A stretch of 59,930 nucleotides of DNA from Pantoea sp. A4 (GTDB lineage: Bacteria; Pseudomonadota; Gammaproteobacteria; Enterobacterales; Enterobacteriaceae): positions 1 to 59,930 of the forward strand of contig NZ_ALXE01000066.1 in the NCBI RefSeq assembly GCF_000295955.2, in the 5' to 3' direction. The first letter of the stretch is position 1. Each line of letters opens with the position of its first letter. The position numbers were made by a program, and so were the translations under genes. Below the pieces are notes generated by a model. The model made no database searches. It was not told the DNA's origin and saw only the letters and a list, made by a program, of their open reading frames with translations. This document shows positions 42,316-51,188 of the stretch, in pieces.

Positions 42316-43248
42316 ATGCCTAAATCCCTGTTCGACACGCTCGCAGCCAGCGAGATCGGTGAATTTAATACGTCCCTTAAACGCCACTTACACACCTGTT
42401 TTGGTGTTCCCGAAGGCGACGATAAACTCAACTTCCGCTTCGATGAGCCCAACTATAAAGATGCGTCAATTAACAGCCCCACATTCCACTTGTTTATGTA
42501 CCTGATTCATGAAGACCTGGCGATTCGCCACAGCTCACCCACCGCCTATTTACCGCAAAGCGGGCAGTTTGAGCCGGATCGCGCCTTTATCCGCTGCCTC
42601 TACCTGGTGACCTACTGGGAGCCGCCGACCAAAATCAGTGCCACCTCACCGCAGGCGGAACCGGACAGCGACTCGGTAAAAAACCACAGCACCATGATTC
42701 GCGCACTGCTGAAGCTGCGTAAAAACAGCGCGTTTAAAAAGTACCAGCTGCGCATTATCGAGCCGGAAGCGCTGAACAGCCTCGGCAACTTCTGGCAGGC
42801 GCTGGGGGATAAGCCGCGCACCATTCTCAACTTTGCCGTCACCATGCCCGTGGTATTGGATGATATTGAAGCGATTCTACCGGTGAAAAAGGTGGAATCG
42901 ACCTTTGAACAGCTCTCCGGCCACGATCAACTGCGGTTGGAGCAGGCACTGTATGCCGAACTGGCTCATAAGCTGCCGGGAGGGGCGCTGGCGCGCGTCA
43001 CCGTGCGGGCGGCACCGGCTTTAACCACCCGGCGTAAGAAAGCCGGTGAACCGGTGCAGGAGGTGGATGTAGGCGTGGCTGGGCTGGTACTGGCAGAACA
43101 GGCTAAGCAGCTCGAGGAGACCGCCAACGGCTGGGCAGGTAACACCTTTGATCTGGCCGGTACGCGCTGGTTGGTGAAAAAGGTCGATCTTGATGGCCTG
43201 GTGCAGGTGCCGGAGAAAGACGAGGAAGCCTTGCCCACCACCCATTAA
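42316..43248 (+). CDS. eCIS tube-terminator/cap protein (DUF4255, Afp16/Pvc16-like)
   Basis: Cap protein that stops tube and sheath growth. The DUF4255/Pvc16_N pattern is visible: LNFRFDEPNYKDASINSPTF, FHLFMYLIHEDLAIRHSSP, RCLYLVTYWEP, HSTMIRALLKLRKNSAF and LNSLGNFWQALGDKPRTILN. I prefer the ATG at 42316 (GGA seven bases upstream); the ATG at 42289 overlaps the fibre stop (ATGA) but lacks a ribosome site, though coupling could allow it. 310 or 319 aa, normal for Afp16. Confidence 0.88.
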   Translation: MPKSLFDTLAASEIGEFNTSLKRHLHTCFGVPEGDDKLNFRFDEPNYKDASINSPTFHLFMYLIHEDLAIRHSSPTAYLPQSGQFEPDRAFIRCLYLVTYWEPPTKISATSPQAEPDSDSVKNHSTMIRALLKLRKNSAFKKYQLRIIEPEALNSLGNFWQALGDKPRTILNFAVTMPVVLDDIEAILPVKKVESTFEQLSGHDQLRLEQALYAELAHKLPGGALARVTVRAAPALTTRRKKAGEPVQEVDVGVAGLVLAEQAKQLEETANGWAGNTFDLAGTRWLVKKVDLDGLVQVPEKDEEALPTTH

Positions 43249-43303
43249 TGACGCATCCCGGCCCCCCGATTTCCCCCCTTTGTCCTGACAAACGGATCGC
43301 CCT

Positions 43304-45367
43304 ATGAACCTGATGCCCGAAGATTACCCGGCGGCCGACAGCGCTGCGGCGGAAGATCAACTCTATACCTTTCTGGCGGCCGTGGCGCAGGTGGATGCCA
43401 TCCTGCTGCGCCACCAGCAGCAGTATCAATTTGATCCACACAGTGATTTCTACCCGCCCAGTAGCGAGCTGGAAAACGCCACGCGCGCCATGCCTTACTG
43501 GGCCGGGCGCAGTGCCAACTGGCAAAGCAATATCCCGCAGTTCGATCTGCCTGCCGAAAGCCGCATGGCGCAGCTGGTCGATCAGTATCAGCTGAGTGAG
43601 TTCGAACTGGCGGTGCTGCTGTTGGGCTGCCTGAACAGCTTTGAGCCGCGCTATCGCCAGCTGTTTGCCCAGCTTCCGCTGCAGCAAAATGAAGGCCCGA
43701 GCTTTGGGCTGGTGCAGGCGCTGTTCTGTCCGGGCACTTTTCTCCGCCATGCCCAGCGCGCCAGCCTGCAGGCGGATGCCCCGCTACAGCGCGACGGGCT
43801 GATCGAGCTGTTGCCCCGGCGCAATGCTGGCGAAGAGCAGGGTTATCGCACTCACGAGATGGTGCTCGACTGGCTGTTAGGCAGTGAAAGCCTGCCTGCG
43901 GCGTTACAGGGTATAGCGCGCTGGGTGGAGGATAAACACAACGATCGCAGCCATCAGGCGGCGGTGAGTCAGCTGGCGTTTCACCAAAGCCTGACCCCCC
44001 TGCTCGACATCCGCAGTGAGGCGGGTACCGATCGTGAAGCCTATATTGCTGAACTGGCACGCCACTTCAATAGCCAGGCGCTGTTGGTCTCCTGGCTGCA
44101 ACTGCTTAACGCCGGTCGCGATGCGCCGCTGTTGCTGCGCCAGCTGTTTAACTTCACCCGGCTGACGCGTTCGCTGCTGGTGCTGGACCTCCCGCCACCC
44201 AAAACGGCGGGGGAAGGGGGCGACAGCTACAGCGCCCTGGTCGAGCAGCTGGAGCAGATAGTGGAGCAACAGGTGCGCGACGGGCTGCCATTGCCGATCT
44301 GCACCCTCAGTGCGGCGCAGCTTTCACAGTTGCCCTTTAGCCGCCTCAGCCGCCACGCGCTGGAGATTAGCGTGCCAGGCCTGGAGGATCGCTACAACTA
44401 CCTGCTCTCTTTACTGGGCGGCAATGCGCCGCAGTGGGATGCCCGCGCCCTGGTGCAGCGTATTGCGCTGCCGTTCGATACCATGCGCAGCGCGGTGGCG
44501 GAATCCCACGCGCTGGCGATGCAGCGCGGCAAAATGTGGCCGCAGGAGGAAGATTTTCGTGCCGCCTTCCTGCGCCGCGCCAGACAGAATTTCAATGCGC
44601 TGGCCCAGCGCATCACGCCGCAGCGTAACTGGGATGACATCATTATCAGCTCAGGGCTACGCGAGCAGCTGGATGAAGTGCTGTGCGCAGTACGCCAGCG
44701 CGAGCGGGTGCTGGAGCGCGGCTTTGCGCGCAAAGTGGGCAAGGCCACCGGCATCAGCGCCCTGTTCTATGGTGACCCCGGCACCGGCAAAAGCATGGTG
44801 GCGGAGGTGATGGCGGGGGCGCTGGGCGTGGATCTGATCCGCGTCGATCTCTCCAGCATCATCAACAAATACATCGGGGAAACCGAAAAAAACCTTGCCC
44901 GCGTGTTTGATCTCGCCGAACAGGATGCGGGGGTGCTGTTCTTTGACGAAGCCGATGCGCTGTTTGGTAAGCGCAGTGAAACCAAAGATGCCAAAGACCG
45001 GCACGCCAACATCGAAGTGGCTTATCTGCTACAGCGGCTGGAGCATCACCCTGGGCTGGTGATTCTCGCCACCAATAACCGCAGCCATCTGGATGATGCC
45101 TTTACCCGCCGCTTCTCGTTTATTACGCATTTTGCCTACCCCAACGCCGAGCTGCGCGAGAAGATGTGGCGTGCGGTGTGGCCGCCGCAGATCAAGGTGG
45201 CGAAAGAGGTCGATTTTGCCCGGCTGGCGCAGTTGGCGCTGACCGGTGCCAACATCCGCAACGCCGCGCTGCTCGCCAGTTGGCTCAGCGCGGAGAAAAA
45301 AACTATCTCGCTGGAGCATATTGAACGCGCCATCCAGCGGGAACTGAGCAAAATGGGGCGCGGCTAG
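43304..45367 (+). CDS. eCIS AAA+ ATPase (Afp15/Pvc15-like)
   Basis: AAA+ ATPase needed for eCIS assembly and probably cargo loading. The C-terminal AAA domain has Walker A GDPGTGKS (residues 490-497), Walker B VLFFDEAD (~544-551), sensor 1 LATNNRSHLD and the arginine-finger region DAFTRRFSF. The N-terminal ~430 residues are a family-specific domain (FPPSSELENATR-type opening region, YQLSEFELAVLLLGCLNSFE). 687 aa. It closes the conserved core; a 213-bp gap follows. Confidence 0.93.
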   Translation: MNLMPEDYPAADSAAAEDQLYTFLAAVAQVDAILLRHQQQYQFDPHSDFYPPSSELENATRAMPYWAGRSANWQSNIPQFDLPAESRMAQLVDQYQLSEFELAVLLLGCLNSFEPRYRQLFAQLPLQQNEGPSFGLVQALFCPGTFLRHAQRASLQADAPLQRDGLIELLPRRNAGEEQGYRTHEMVLDWLLGSESLPAALQGIARWVEDKHNDRSHQAAVSQLAFHQSLTPLLDIRSEAGTDREAYIAELARHFNSQALLVSWLQLLNAGRDAPLLLRQLFNFTRLTRSLLVLDLPPPKTAGEGGDSYSALVEQLEQIVEQQVRDGLPLPICTLSAAQLSQLPFSRLSRHALEISVPGLEDRYNYLLSLLGGNAPQWDARALVQRIALPFDTMRSAVAESHALAMQRGKMWPQEEDFRAAFLRRARQNFNALAQRITPQRNWDDIIISSGLREQLDEVLCAVRQRERVLERGFARKVGKATGISALFYGDPGTGKSMVAEVMAGALGVDLIRVDLSSIINKYIGETEKNLARVFDLAEQDAGVLFFDEADALFGKRSETKDAKDRHANIEVAYLLQRLEHHPGLVILATNNRSHLDDAFTRRFSFITHFAYPNAELREKMWRAVWPPQIKVAKEVDFARLAQLALTGANIRNAALLASWLSAEKKTISLEHIERAIQRELSKMGRG

Positions 45368-45580
45368 CGATAGCCGGGTTCAGGCTTGCAGTTACCTCTC
45401 AGGTCAAATGGCGCTTTCGCCAGGTCTGCCCTCCGCCGGGGGCAGATCGTTTTTTCCTGAGGTGCCAGGTAGCTGCGCTGAACGATCCCGTTACCCGATC
45501 GCACTGAACCAGCCCATCAATCATGCCCTTAGCACCGGCTGCTATAACCGTGGCCGGGCCACGTTCTGGAGACCTGCACT

Positions 45581-47956
45581 ATGTCGCAATTGCCACTCTC
45601 TCCCGGTGTTTATGTTGAAGAGGTTTCACACTTTGATCTTGCTCTCGGCACGTCCTCCCGCGCCGTGCCCGTGCTGCTCACCTCTGCGGGCAGCCGTTGG
45701 TGGAGCGAACAGCAACAGCCGGTTCTGATCGGTAGCCTGGAAGACTACTTCGCGCTGGAAGGTGCGGGCAGTCTGGGCATGGGCAGCCTGAGTTTAGCAA
45801 CGGCCAGTCGCTGGCTGGCTGACAACCACGGTCAGGTGGCGGTGGCGGATGCACCAGGTGCACAGAGTTCTGCCGATCCCGGCAGCCTTGAAGCACTGGC
45901 GCTGCGTGCCTATTTCGCCAATGGCGGCACTGCTTGCTATCTCTGCCCGGTGGATCAGCTGGCGCAGATTGAAGCGCTGAGCGATGTTTCGCTGGTGGTG
46001 CAGGCCGGGCAAACCCGGGAAGTGATAGCGGGAATCCTCAACCTGTGCCAGCCCGGCAGCGGACGTTTTGCCCTGCTGGATGGCCCGCAACATCCGGGAT
46101 TTTATTCCGCAGCGTTGCTGCATGATTTTCTCGGTGAGATCTCACCGAGCAACAGCGCCGCGCTCTACTACCCGTGGCTCAATGCCCGCTGGGCATTGCA
46201 GGGCGGCAGAGTGGGGAGTTACGCGGTGCCACCCAGCGCCGTGGCCGCCGGATTAGTGATGAAAACCGATAGCGCCAGCGGCCCGTGGCGCGCACCTGGC
46301 AATCTACCGCTCAGCAGCGGACTGAAACCGCAGGTGACACTGGGCGACAATGCCCAGCAAGCGTTCACCAGCAAAGACTTCACCACGCCTTCAGTGAATA
46401 TGTTCCGCGAGTTTGCCGATCGCGGTGCGGTGCTGTTGGGGGCGCGCACCCTGACCAACAGCGGCCCGGCATGGGGCTATATTAACGTGCGCCGCACTTT
46501 TGATCGGGTGGAGCGTGATTTACAGCAGGCCATGCAGCGTTTTCTGTATGAACCCAACGGCCCGGTGAGTTGGGAAGCGCTGCGTGCAGCGGTGGAAAAT
46601 TATCTCTACGGCCTGTTCCGCCAGCAGGCCTTCGCCGGAGATAGCCCGCAAAGCAGCTATCGCGTTGAAATCGGCCTTGGCAGCACCATGACGCAGCAGG
46701 ATATTTTGGCGGGCATCATGCGTATGCGCATCGGCCTGGCAGTGGTGAAACCGGCAGAGTTTGTGTTCCTCGAGTTTAGCCAACTGCTGGGCGGGGCTTC
46801 ACTGACGGGGGGACCGGCATTGCCGGAGCCAGAGCCGGAACCAGAACCAGAGCCAGAGCCAGAGCCTTATTTAACCTTTGAGTATTCCGCTGTGCAGATT
46901 CCAGATTATCAAGGCGAGGTCAGCAACGCCCATCAAGGAGGATCTTTAGCCTTTAGCCAAAACGGACTTGTTTTGATCACCGAGCCGTATTACCCCGGAT
47001 TTGCAACGCGTGTGCTGCATTTCGAAAATAACCAGTGGTCTGAGCAGGAGGCATTCGCTCGGCAGGGGAATGACAGTAAAAACAAAAGGGTGTCGATCAA
47101 TTTTGATGGCTCTACCCTGGCAGTGAGTTATCCGGATGTGAATAAGGTTTACAGAAAAGGTTTTTATCTTCCTGACGCAGATGGGATGAATGGCTATGAT
47201 TTAGCCATATCTTCTGATGGGACAATGTTAGTTTCTGGTGCACCTGAAACACAGATTGATGAGAATAAAGTCGGTGCTGTAAATATTTATCATGAAAATG
47301 AATTTAGTAGTGTATTAACGTTGCATGATCCTGAAGTGGATGATGCTTTCGGCAGCGCGGTTGCGGTATCTGCCCTGGGAGACAAAGTTGTCGCATCAGC
47401 ACCTAATGCCTTGGCGGGCAAAGGATTGGTGGCCACCTTTGTTAAAGCAGAGGAGGAGTGGATTGAACAGGATGCCCCTTTAACCCATGACCAGAGTATT
47501 AAATTTGGTCTCAGTATCGCGATGAACGCAAGTGGTGAGCTGTTAGCGGTCAGTGGGACTAACGAAAGCACCAATGAGATCAGTGTCTATTTATTTCGCT
47601 GGTGTAATAATTTATGGGAAAGTGATGCGGTAATAAAGGTGGGTAAACCAGGCCAATATAAAGGGGTTAAAGAGGTGGTGTTAAGTGGTGATGGTAGTGT
47701 CCTGGCAGTGTCATCAACGGTTATTCATCAGGATGGAGAAGAGCGCGGTGTTGTGAAATTATATCATGCCTCGCGAGACTGGCGGCTTGAACAGACTTTA
47801 GATGATCAGGATAGCGTAAAAACTAATTCACTTTTTGGTGCTTCAATATCACTAAATAATGATGGCAGTAAATTAGCAGTGGGGGCGCCTGATTATCATG
47901 AGGAGGATGGTGAGATAACGGGAAGAATCTACCTCTACGACTTTATCAGGCCGTGA
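45581..47956 (+). CDS. Sheath protein fused to a C-terminal seven-bladed FG-GAP beta-propeller (sheath 6)
   Basis: A 791-residue chimera. Residues 1-~405 are a complete sheath of the sheath 1 type: LPLSPGVYVEEVSHFDLALG, FANGGTACYLCPVDQ, INVRRTFDRVERDLQQAMQR, LYEPNGPVSWEALRAAVENY and FVFLEFSQLL. A Pro-Glu repeat linker (~414-428) follows, then ~360 residues with seven FG-GAP-like blades ending in LVITEP, LAVSYPD, LVSGAPE, VVASAPN, LAVSGTN, LAVSST and LAVGAPD, as in integrin-alpha propellers. No signal peptide. The propeller part is visibly more AT-rich than the sheath part. It sits where Afp/PVC clusters usually carry toxin genes. Role of the propeller (adhesion, decoration, end cap) is inference. 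GGAG precedes the ATG. Confidence 0.88.
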   Translation: MSQLPLSPGVYVEEVSHFDLALGTSSRAVPVLLTSAGSRWWSEQQQPVLIGSLEDYFALEGAGSLGMGSLSLATASRWLADNHGQVAVADAPGAQSSADPGSLEALALRAYFANGGTACYLCPVDQLAQIEALSDVSLVVQAGQTREVIAGILNLCQPGSGRFALLDGPQHPGFYSAALLHDFLGEISPSNSAALYYPWLNARWALQGGRVGSYAVPPSAVAAGLVMKTDSASGPWRAPGNLPLSSGLKPQVTLGDNAQQAFTSKDFTTPSVNMFREFADRGAVLLGARTLTNSGPAWGYINVRRTFDRVERDLQQAMQRFLYEPNGPVSWEALRAAVENYLYGLFRQQAFAGDSPQSSYRVEIGLGSTMTQQDILAGIMRMRIGLAVVKPAEFVFLEFSQLLGGASLTGGPALPEPEPEPEPEPEPEPYLTFEYSAVQIPDYQGEVSNAHQGGSLAFSQNGLVLITEPYYPGFATRVLHFENNQWSEQEAFARQGNDSKNKRVSINFDGSTLAVSYPDVNKVYRKGFYLPDADGMNGYDLAISSDGTMLVSGAPETQIDENKVGAVNIYHENEFSSVLTLHDPEVDDAFGSAVAVSALGDKVVASAPNALAGKGLVATFVKAEEEWIEQDAPLTHDQSIKFGLSIAMNASGELLAVSGTNESTNEISVYLFRWCNNLWESDAVIKVGKPGQYKGVKEVVLSGDGSVLAVSSTVIHQDGEERGVVKLYHASRDWRLEQTLDDQDSVKTNSLFGASISLNNDGSKLAVGAPDYHEEDGEITGRIYLYDFIRP
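46821..46866 (+). repeat. Hexanucleotide repeat encoding the Pro-Glu linker
   Basis: Successive CCAGAG/CCGGAA units encode PEPEPEPEPEPEPEP between sheath and propeller. Gain or loss of a unit keeps the frame, so the linker length can vary by slippage. Confidence 0.85.
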
Positions 47957-48022
47957 TTCTTTATTTGGTTGATTAGCACGATCAGCAACAGAAAATTCAT
48001 CCTCATCTCGCTGGAGAACCCC

Positions 48023-50674
48023 ATGCTTAATTTCCCGCTTGCTCCTGGTGTGCATATTGATGACATCACCCGCAGTTCACTCACTGTAACCACTGCCACA
48101 CCGGGCCTTCCGGTGATGGTCATCGGCACTGACGGGCCGTGGTCGGCGCTGTATCAGCCTTATCTGGTCGGCAGCTTTGCTGAAATTGAGCGCTGGCTGC
48201 AGGGGGAGAGTGGCGTCCGCAGCAATAGCGTTAGCGCCGCAGGCTTTGCCAGCGCCCGTCCGGTGCGTAAGGGCGGTAACCCGGCACATCAGCGCCTCAG
48301 CAGCCTGATCTCTGGCCCCGAAAACCAGAGCAGCAGCGAACCGGACTGGACTCATCCCAGCTTCAGTGCGCTCAAAGCCTATTTCGACAACGGCGGCGGT
48401 GCCTGCTACCTGTGCCGCAGTGACCAGCTCAACCAGATTGCGGATCTGTCGGACGCCACGCTGGTGGTGCAGGCGGGGCAACCGCTGGAGGTCGGGCTGG
48501 CTATTTCTGCCCTGTGTCAGCCCGGTAGCGGGCTGTTCGCCCTGCTGGACGGGCCGAATGATGCACCGCCAGCAGATGATAATGCTGAAACGGTGAAGCT
48601 CCAGCCGAATTTTGATGCTGAGGCACTGGCAGCGTTCGTCAGTGAGTACAATGCCAACGCCAGCGCGGCACTTTACTATCCGTGGCTCAGCCCACAGTGG
48701 CTGCTTTATCAGCGCAGCGGTGAGCCGGTGGGAAGGATTCATCCAGTGGCCCCCAGTGCGGTGGCCGCGGCCCTGATTCAGCAAACCGACAGGCAGATTG
48801 GCCCGTGGAAGGCCCCCGCCAACCTCACTTTGCAGCCCGGCCTGCAACCGCTGGTGAAGGTGGGGGATGCTTCGCAGGCGCGCTTTAACCAGGACGGCAA
48901 GCTGGCGGTGAATATGCTGCGCGAATTCCCCGGCATCGGCGTGCAGCTGTGGGGGGCGCGTACCCTGAGTGCGGGTGATGTCGCATGGAGCTATGTGCCG
49001 GTGCGCCGCACCTTTGATCGCATCGAGCGCGATATGCAGCAGTCGCTGCGCAAAGTGCTGTTTAAGCCCAACGGCCCCCAGACCTGGCAACAGCTGCGCA
49101 ATGCGGCAGAGAATTACCTGTTCAACCTGTTTGAAGCCGGGGCTTTTGCCGGCACCACGCCGGAGCAGAGTTATCAGGTGCAGGTCGGCGTCGGCAGCAG
49201 CATGACCGAACAAGACCTCAATGACGGCATTCTGCGCATGAATATCGGCCTCGCCGTGGTGCGCCCTGCAGAGTTTATTGTGCTGGAGTTTAGCCAGACC
49301 ATGGCCAGTGCCGTAAGCGGCGATGTGATTACGCCAATTCGGGAGCCGCTGCGATTCTACTCACTTTCGCCATTCCAGCTGCCTGATTTTCCTCCTTCGC
49401 CATCAGGACATCCTCAACCCGTGGGGATGGGTCGCTGCCTGTCTATGGGCGGTACTCGCTTATTACTGCGCTCCACTAACTATTTTCAGGCTGAAGAAGA
49501 GCAGACGAATCTAATCATTTATCAGCGTGGTGCAGCTGGCTGGAAGCAAGAATTTTTTGAGGTTATGCCTTATGTGAATATTCCCGGAGCCACCCTGGAT
49601 AATGTGATGTTGTCACCAGATGGAAATTATGCTTTTTATAACACATTCTCATTTGATGATGATGAACTGATAAGTGGTGTTTTTTGGGCTAAAAACAATA
49701 ATGGAGTATGGCCAGCTTTGTCTGAATGGAATAAGCTAACGCTGCCGGAGGACACCGGGATGGATGTTTTTGGCATAACTATGAGTAGTTATACGGGATA
49801 TGATAGCTGGCTGGCGATATCAGTAGCCAATGTCTTTAAGGAGGGTTACGTAGTAGAGTCAAAGGTATTGATGTATAAGCTTGAAGGTGATGAGTGGTTA
49901 TATCATCAGGTGCTCGATAGCAGTGGAGAGGTATTAAATCCAAGGCTGTACGGCGGTGCGATCAAATTCGACTCAACAGGAAGTGTGCTGGCAATTTCCG
50001 CGCCTAACTCTCCTTTTAATCCAGATGTGATGGTAAGAAAATTATCTCCTGCCAATGAAGGTGGAACTGGTATTGAAATTCATCTTGGTGCCGTAGATAT
50101 TTATCACCGGGTGAATGAACTGTGGGTATACCACACAACACTGACGCCAGAAGATGATAACGAAGCGGCTTTTGGTACTGATCTGGCTTTTAATCAACGT
50201 GGTGATTTAGTGGTCTCGTCGGCTGCTATGAAATTTAACACAGAACTGAATGTATCAGAATTTTCCGGCAGGTTGTATCTTTTTACGAATAAAGAGGGTG
50301 TGTGGCAACAAGAGCACCGGGTTGAAGAACAGTCCCAAAGTAAAAAATTCACCGGATACCAGTTGTGCTTTGCCGGAGAAAATGAACTGGTCGCCAGTTC
50401 AATAGCAGCCTCAAGAGCCGAACCTATTGGTGATGGTGAGATTGAAATTAGCTTGTCTTATGGCGTGACGGTGTTTTTCTGTAAGGACGGGACATTGAGC
50501 CGCCAGTATGATTTAACTGATGGTGCAACTGGGGGAAATAAGTTTAGATTTGGTTTTGGTTTTGGTTTTGGCTTGTCATCTTCTGGGAATTATTTCTCAG
50601 TGTTTGGTGATGCCGAGACCAACGAAGAGGGGGGGGTTAAACGCAATAAAGTGCGGGTTTACGAAAAGCGTTAA
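48023..50674 (+). CDS. Sheath protein fused to a C-terminal FG-GAP-like beta-propeller (sheath 7)
   Basis: An 883-residue relative of sheath 6. Residues 1-~432 are a full sheath (FPLAPGVHIDDITRSSLTVT, FDNGGGACYLCRSDQ, VPVRRTFDRIERDMQQSLRK, LFKPNGPQTWQQLRNAAENY, FIVLEFSQTM). A short Pro-rich linker lacks the Pro-Glu repeat. Residues ~445-883 hold about seven degenerate blades, for example YGGAIKFDSTGSVLAISAPN, FGTDLAFNQRGDLVVSSAA and FGFGLSSSGNYFSVFGDAE. The two propellers share fold signs but little sequence, while the sheath halves are similar, so the propeller is the variable part. I chose the ATG at 48023 (GGAG seven bases upstream); a TTG frame from 47969 is unlikely. Confidence 0.87.
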   Translation: MLNFPLAPGVHIDDITRSSLTVTTATPGLPVMVIGTDGPWSALYQPYLVGSFAEIERWLQGESGVRSNSVSAAGFASARPVRKGGNPAHQRLSSLISGPENQSSSEPDWTHPSFSALKAYFDNGGGACYLCRSDQLNQIADLSDATLVVQAGQPLEVGLAISALCQPGSGLFALLDGPNDAPPADDNAETVKLQPNFDAEALAAFVSEYNANASAALYYPWLSPQWLLYQRSGEPVGRIHPVAPSAVAAALIQQTDRQIGPWKAPANLTLQPGLQPLVKVGDASQARFNQDGKLAVNMLREFPGIGVQLWGARTLSAGDVAWSYVPVRRTFDRIERDMQQSLRKVLFKPNGPQTWQQLRNAAENYLFNLFEAGAFAGTTPEQSYQVQVGVGSSMTEQDLNDGILRMNIGLAVVRPAEFIVLEFSQTMASAVSGDVITPIREPLRFYSLSPFQLPDFPPSPSGHPQPVGMGRCLSMGGTRLLLRSTNYFQAEEEQTNLIIYQRGAAGWKQEFFEVMPYVNIPGATLDNVMLSPDGNYAFYNTFSFDDDELISGVFWAKNNNGVWPALSEWNKLTLPEDTGMDVFGITMSSYTGYDSWLAISVANVFKEGYVVESKVLMYKLEGDEWLYHQVLDSSGEVLNPRLYGGAIKFDSTGSVLAISAPNSPFNPDVMVRKLSPANEGGTGIEIHLGAVDIYHRVNELWVYHTTLTPEDDNEAAFGTDLAFNQRGDLVVSSAAMKFNTELNVSEFSGRLYLFTNKEGVWQQEHRVEEQSQSKKFTGYQLCFAGENELVASSIAASRAEPIGDGEIEISLSYGVTVFFCKDGTLSRQYDLTDGATGGNKFRFGFGFGFGLSSSGNYFSVFGDAETNEEGGVKRNKVRVYEKR

Positions 50675-50820
50675 TTTAGATATTTTGGCTGAACTAATTA
50701 ATGCTTGCAGGTCTAACCATACAAAATATCCTGTCGAAAAATAATATGAAGAGGGTTGAGCAGCGAGGTTCAGCCCTTATTTTTTTCTGCCCTGAGGATA
50801 GAATATTTACGGAGAAACTC

Positions 50821-51017
50821 ATGATCCAGCTCCCGCTTGCGCCCGTGTGCATATTGATGACATCACCCGCATTAGCGCGCCGGAGGAGGTCGATTTTACG
50901 TTCTCCTCGAGCCTGGCGACAGATTATGCCGCCACCCGGCTGTTTATCGGCAAGGGGCAGTACAGCAGTGAGGAGGTATCAAGCGCTGGTCGGGCGTGGA
51001 TTTACGATAAGCAATAA
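50821..51017 (+). pseudogene. Remnant of a third sheath-propeller gene (frameshift plus large internal deletion)
   Basis: It opens with ATG and MIQLPLAP, then one G is missing compared with sheath 7 (CCCGTGTGCAT against CCTGGTGTGCAT). In the shifted frame it continues VHIDDITR, identical to the sheath 7 N-terminal arm, and then passes at once into EEVDFTFSSSLATDYAATRL and ...SAGRAWIYDKQ-stop, which resembles the last propeller blade (compare GRIYLYD and NKVRVYE at the ends of sheath 6 and 7). Nearly all of the sheath domain and most of the propeller are gone. Confidence 0.8.
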
Positions 51018-51143
51018 GTCTTACAATCAACGGGGCTTATCCAGGTAGCAGAGGTGGGATGGGGTCCGGCAACCCATGCGGTTTACCTTACCCCCTGCCC
51101 GATGTGCATTTTAATGCCCCCGTTTTTCGCTGGTGTAAGCCGC

Positions 51144-51180
51144 CACGGCTATAGGTTATCTATCCGAACCCATAGCCGTG
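51144..51180. other. Stem-loop between the eCIS remnant and the SulP gene
   Basis: Arms CACGGCTATAGGTT and AACCCATAGCCGTG pair over 14 bp with one mismatch, nine bases beyond the sulP-type stop. No T run on the minus strand; it is a possible terminator for either side. Confidence 0.5.
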
Positions 51181-51188
51181 CGCTATTT

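Noticed and set aside
21316..50674. Prophage or type VI secretion system
   Set aside because: No capsid, packaging, lysis or integrase genes and no TssJLM membrane complex; an Afp15-type AAA+ ATPase and DUF4255 cap point to an eCIS.
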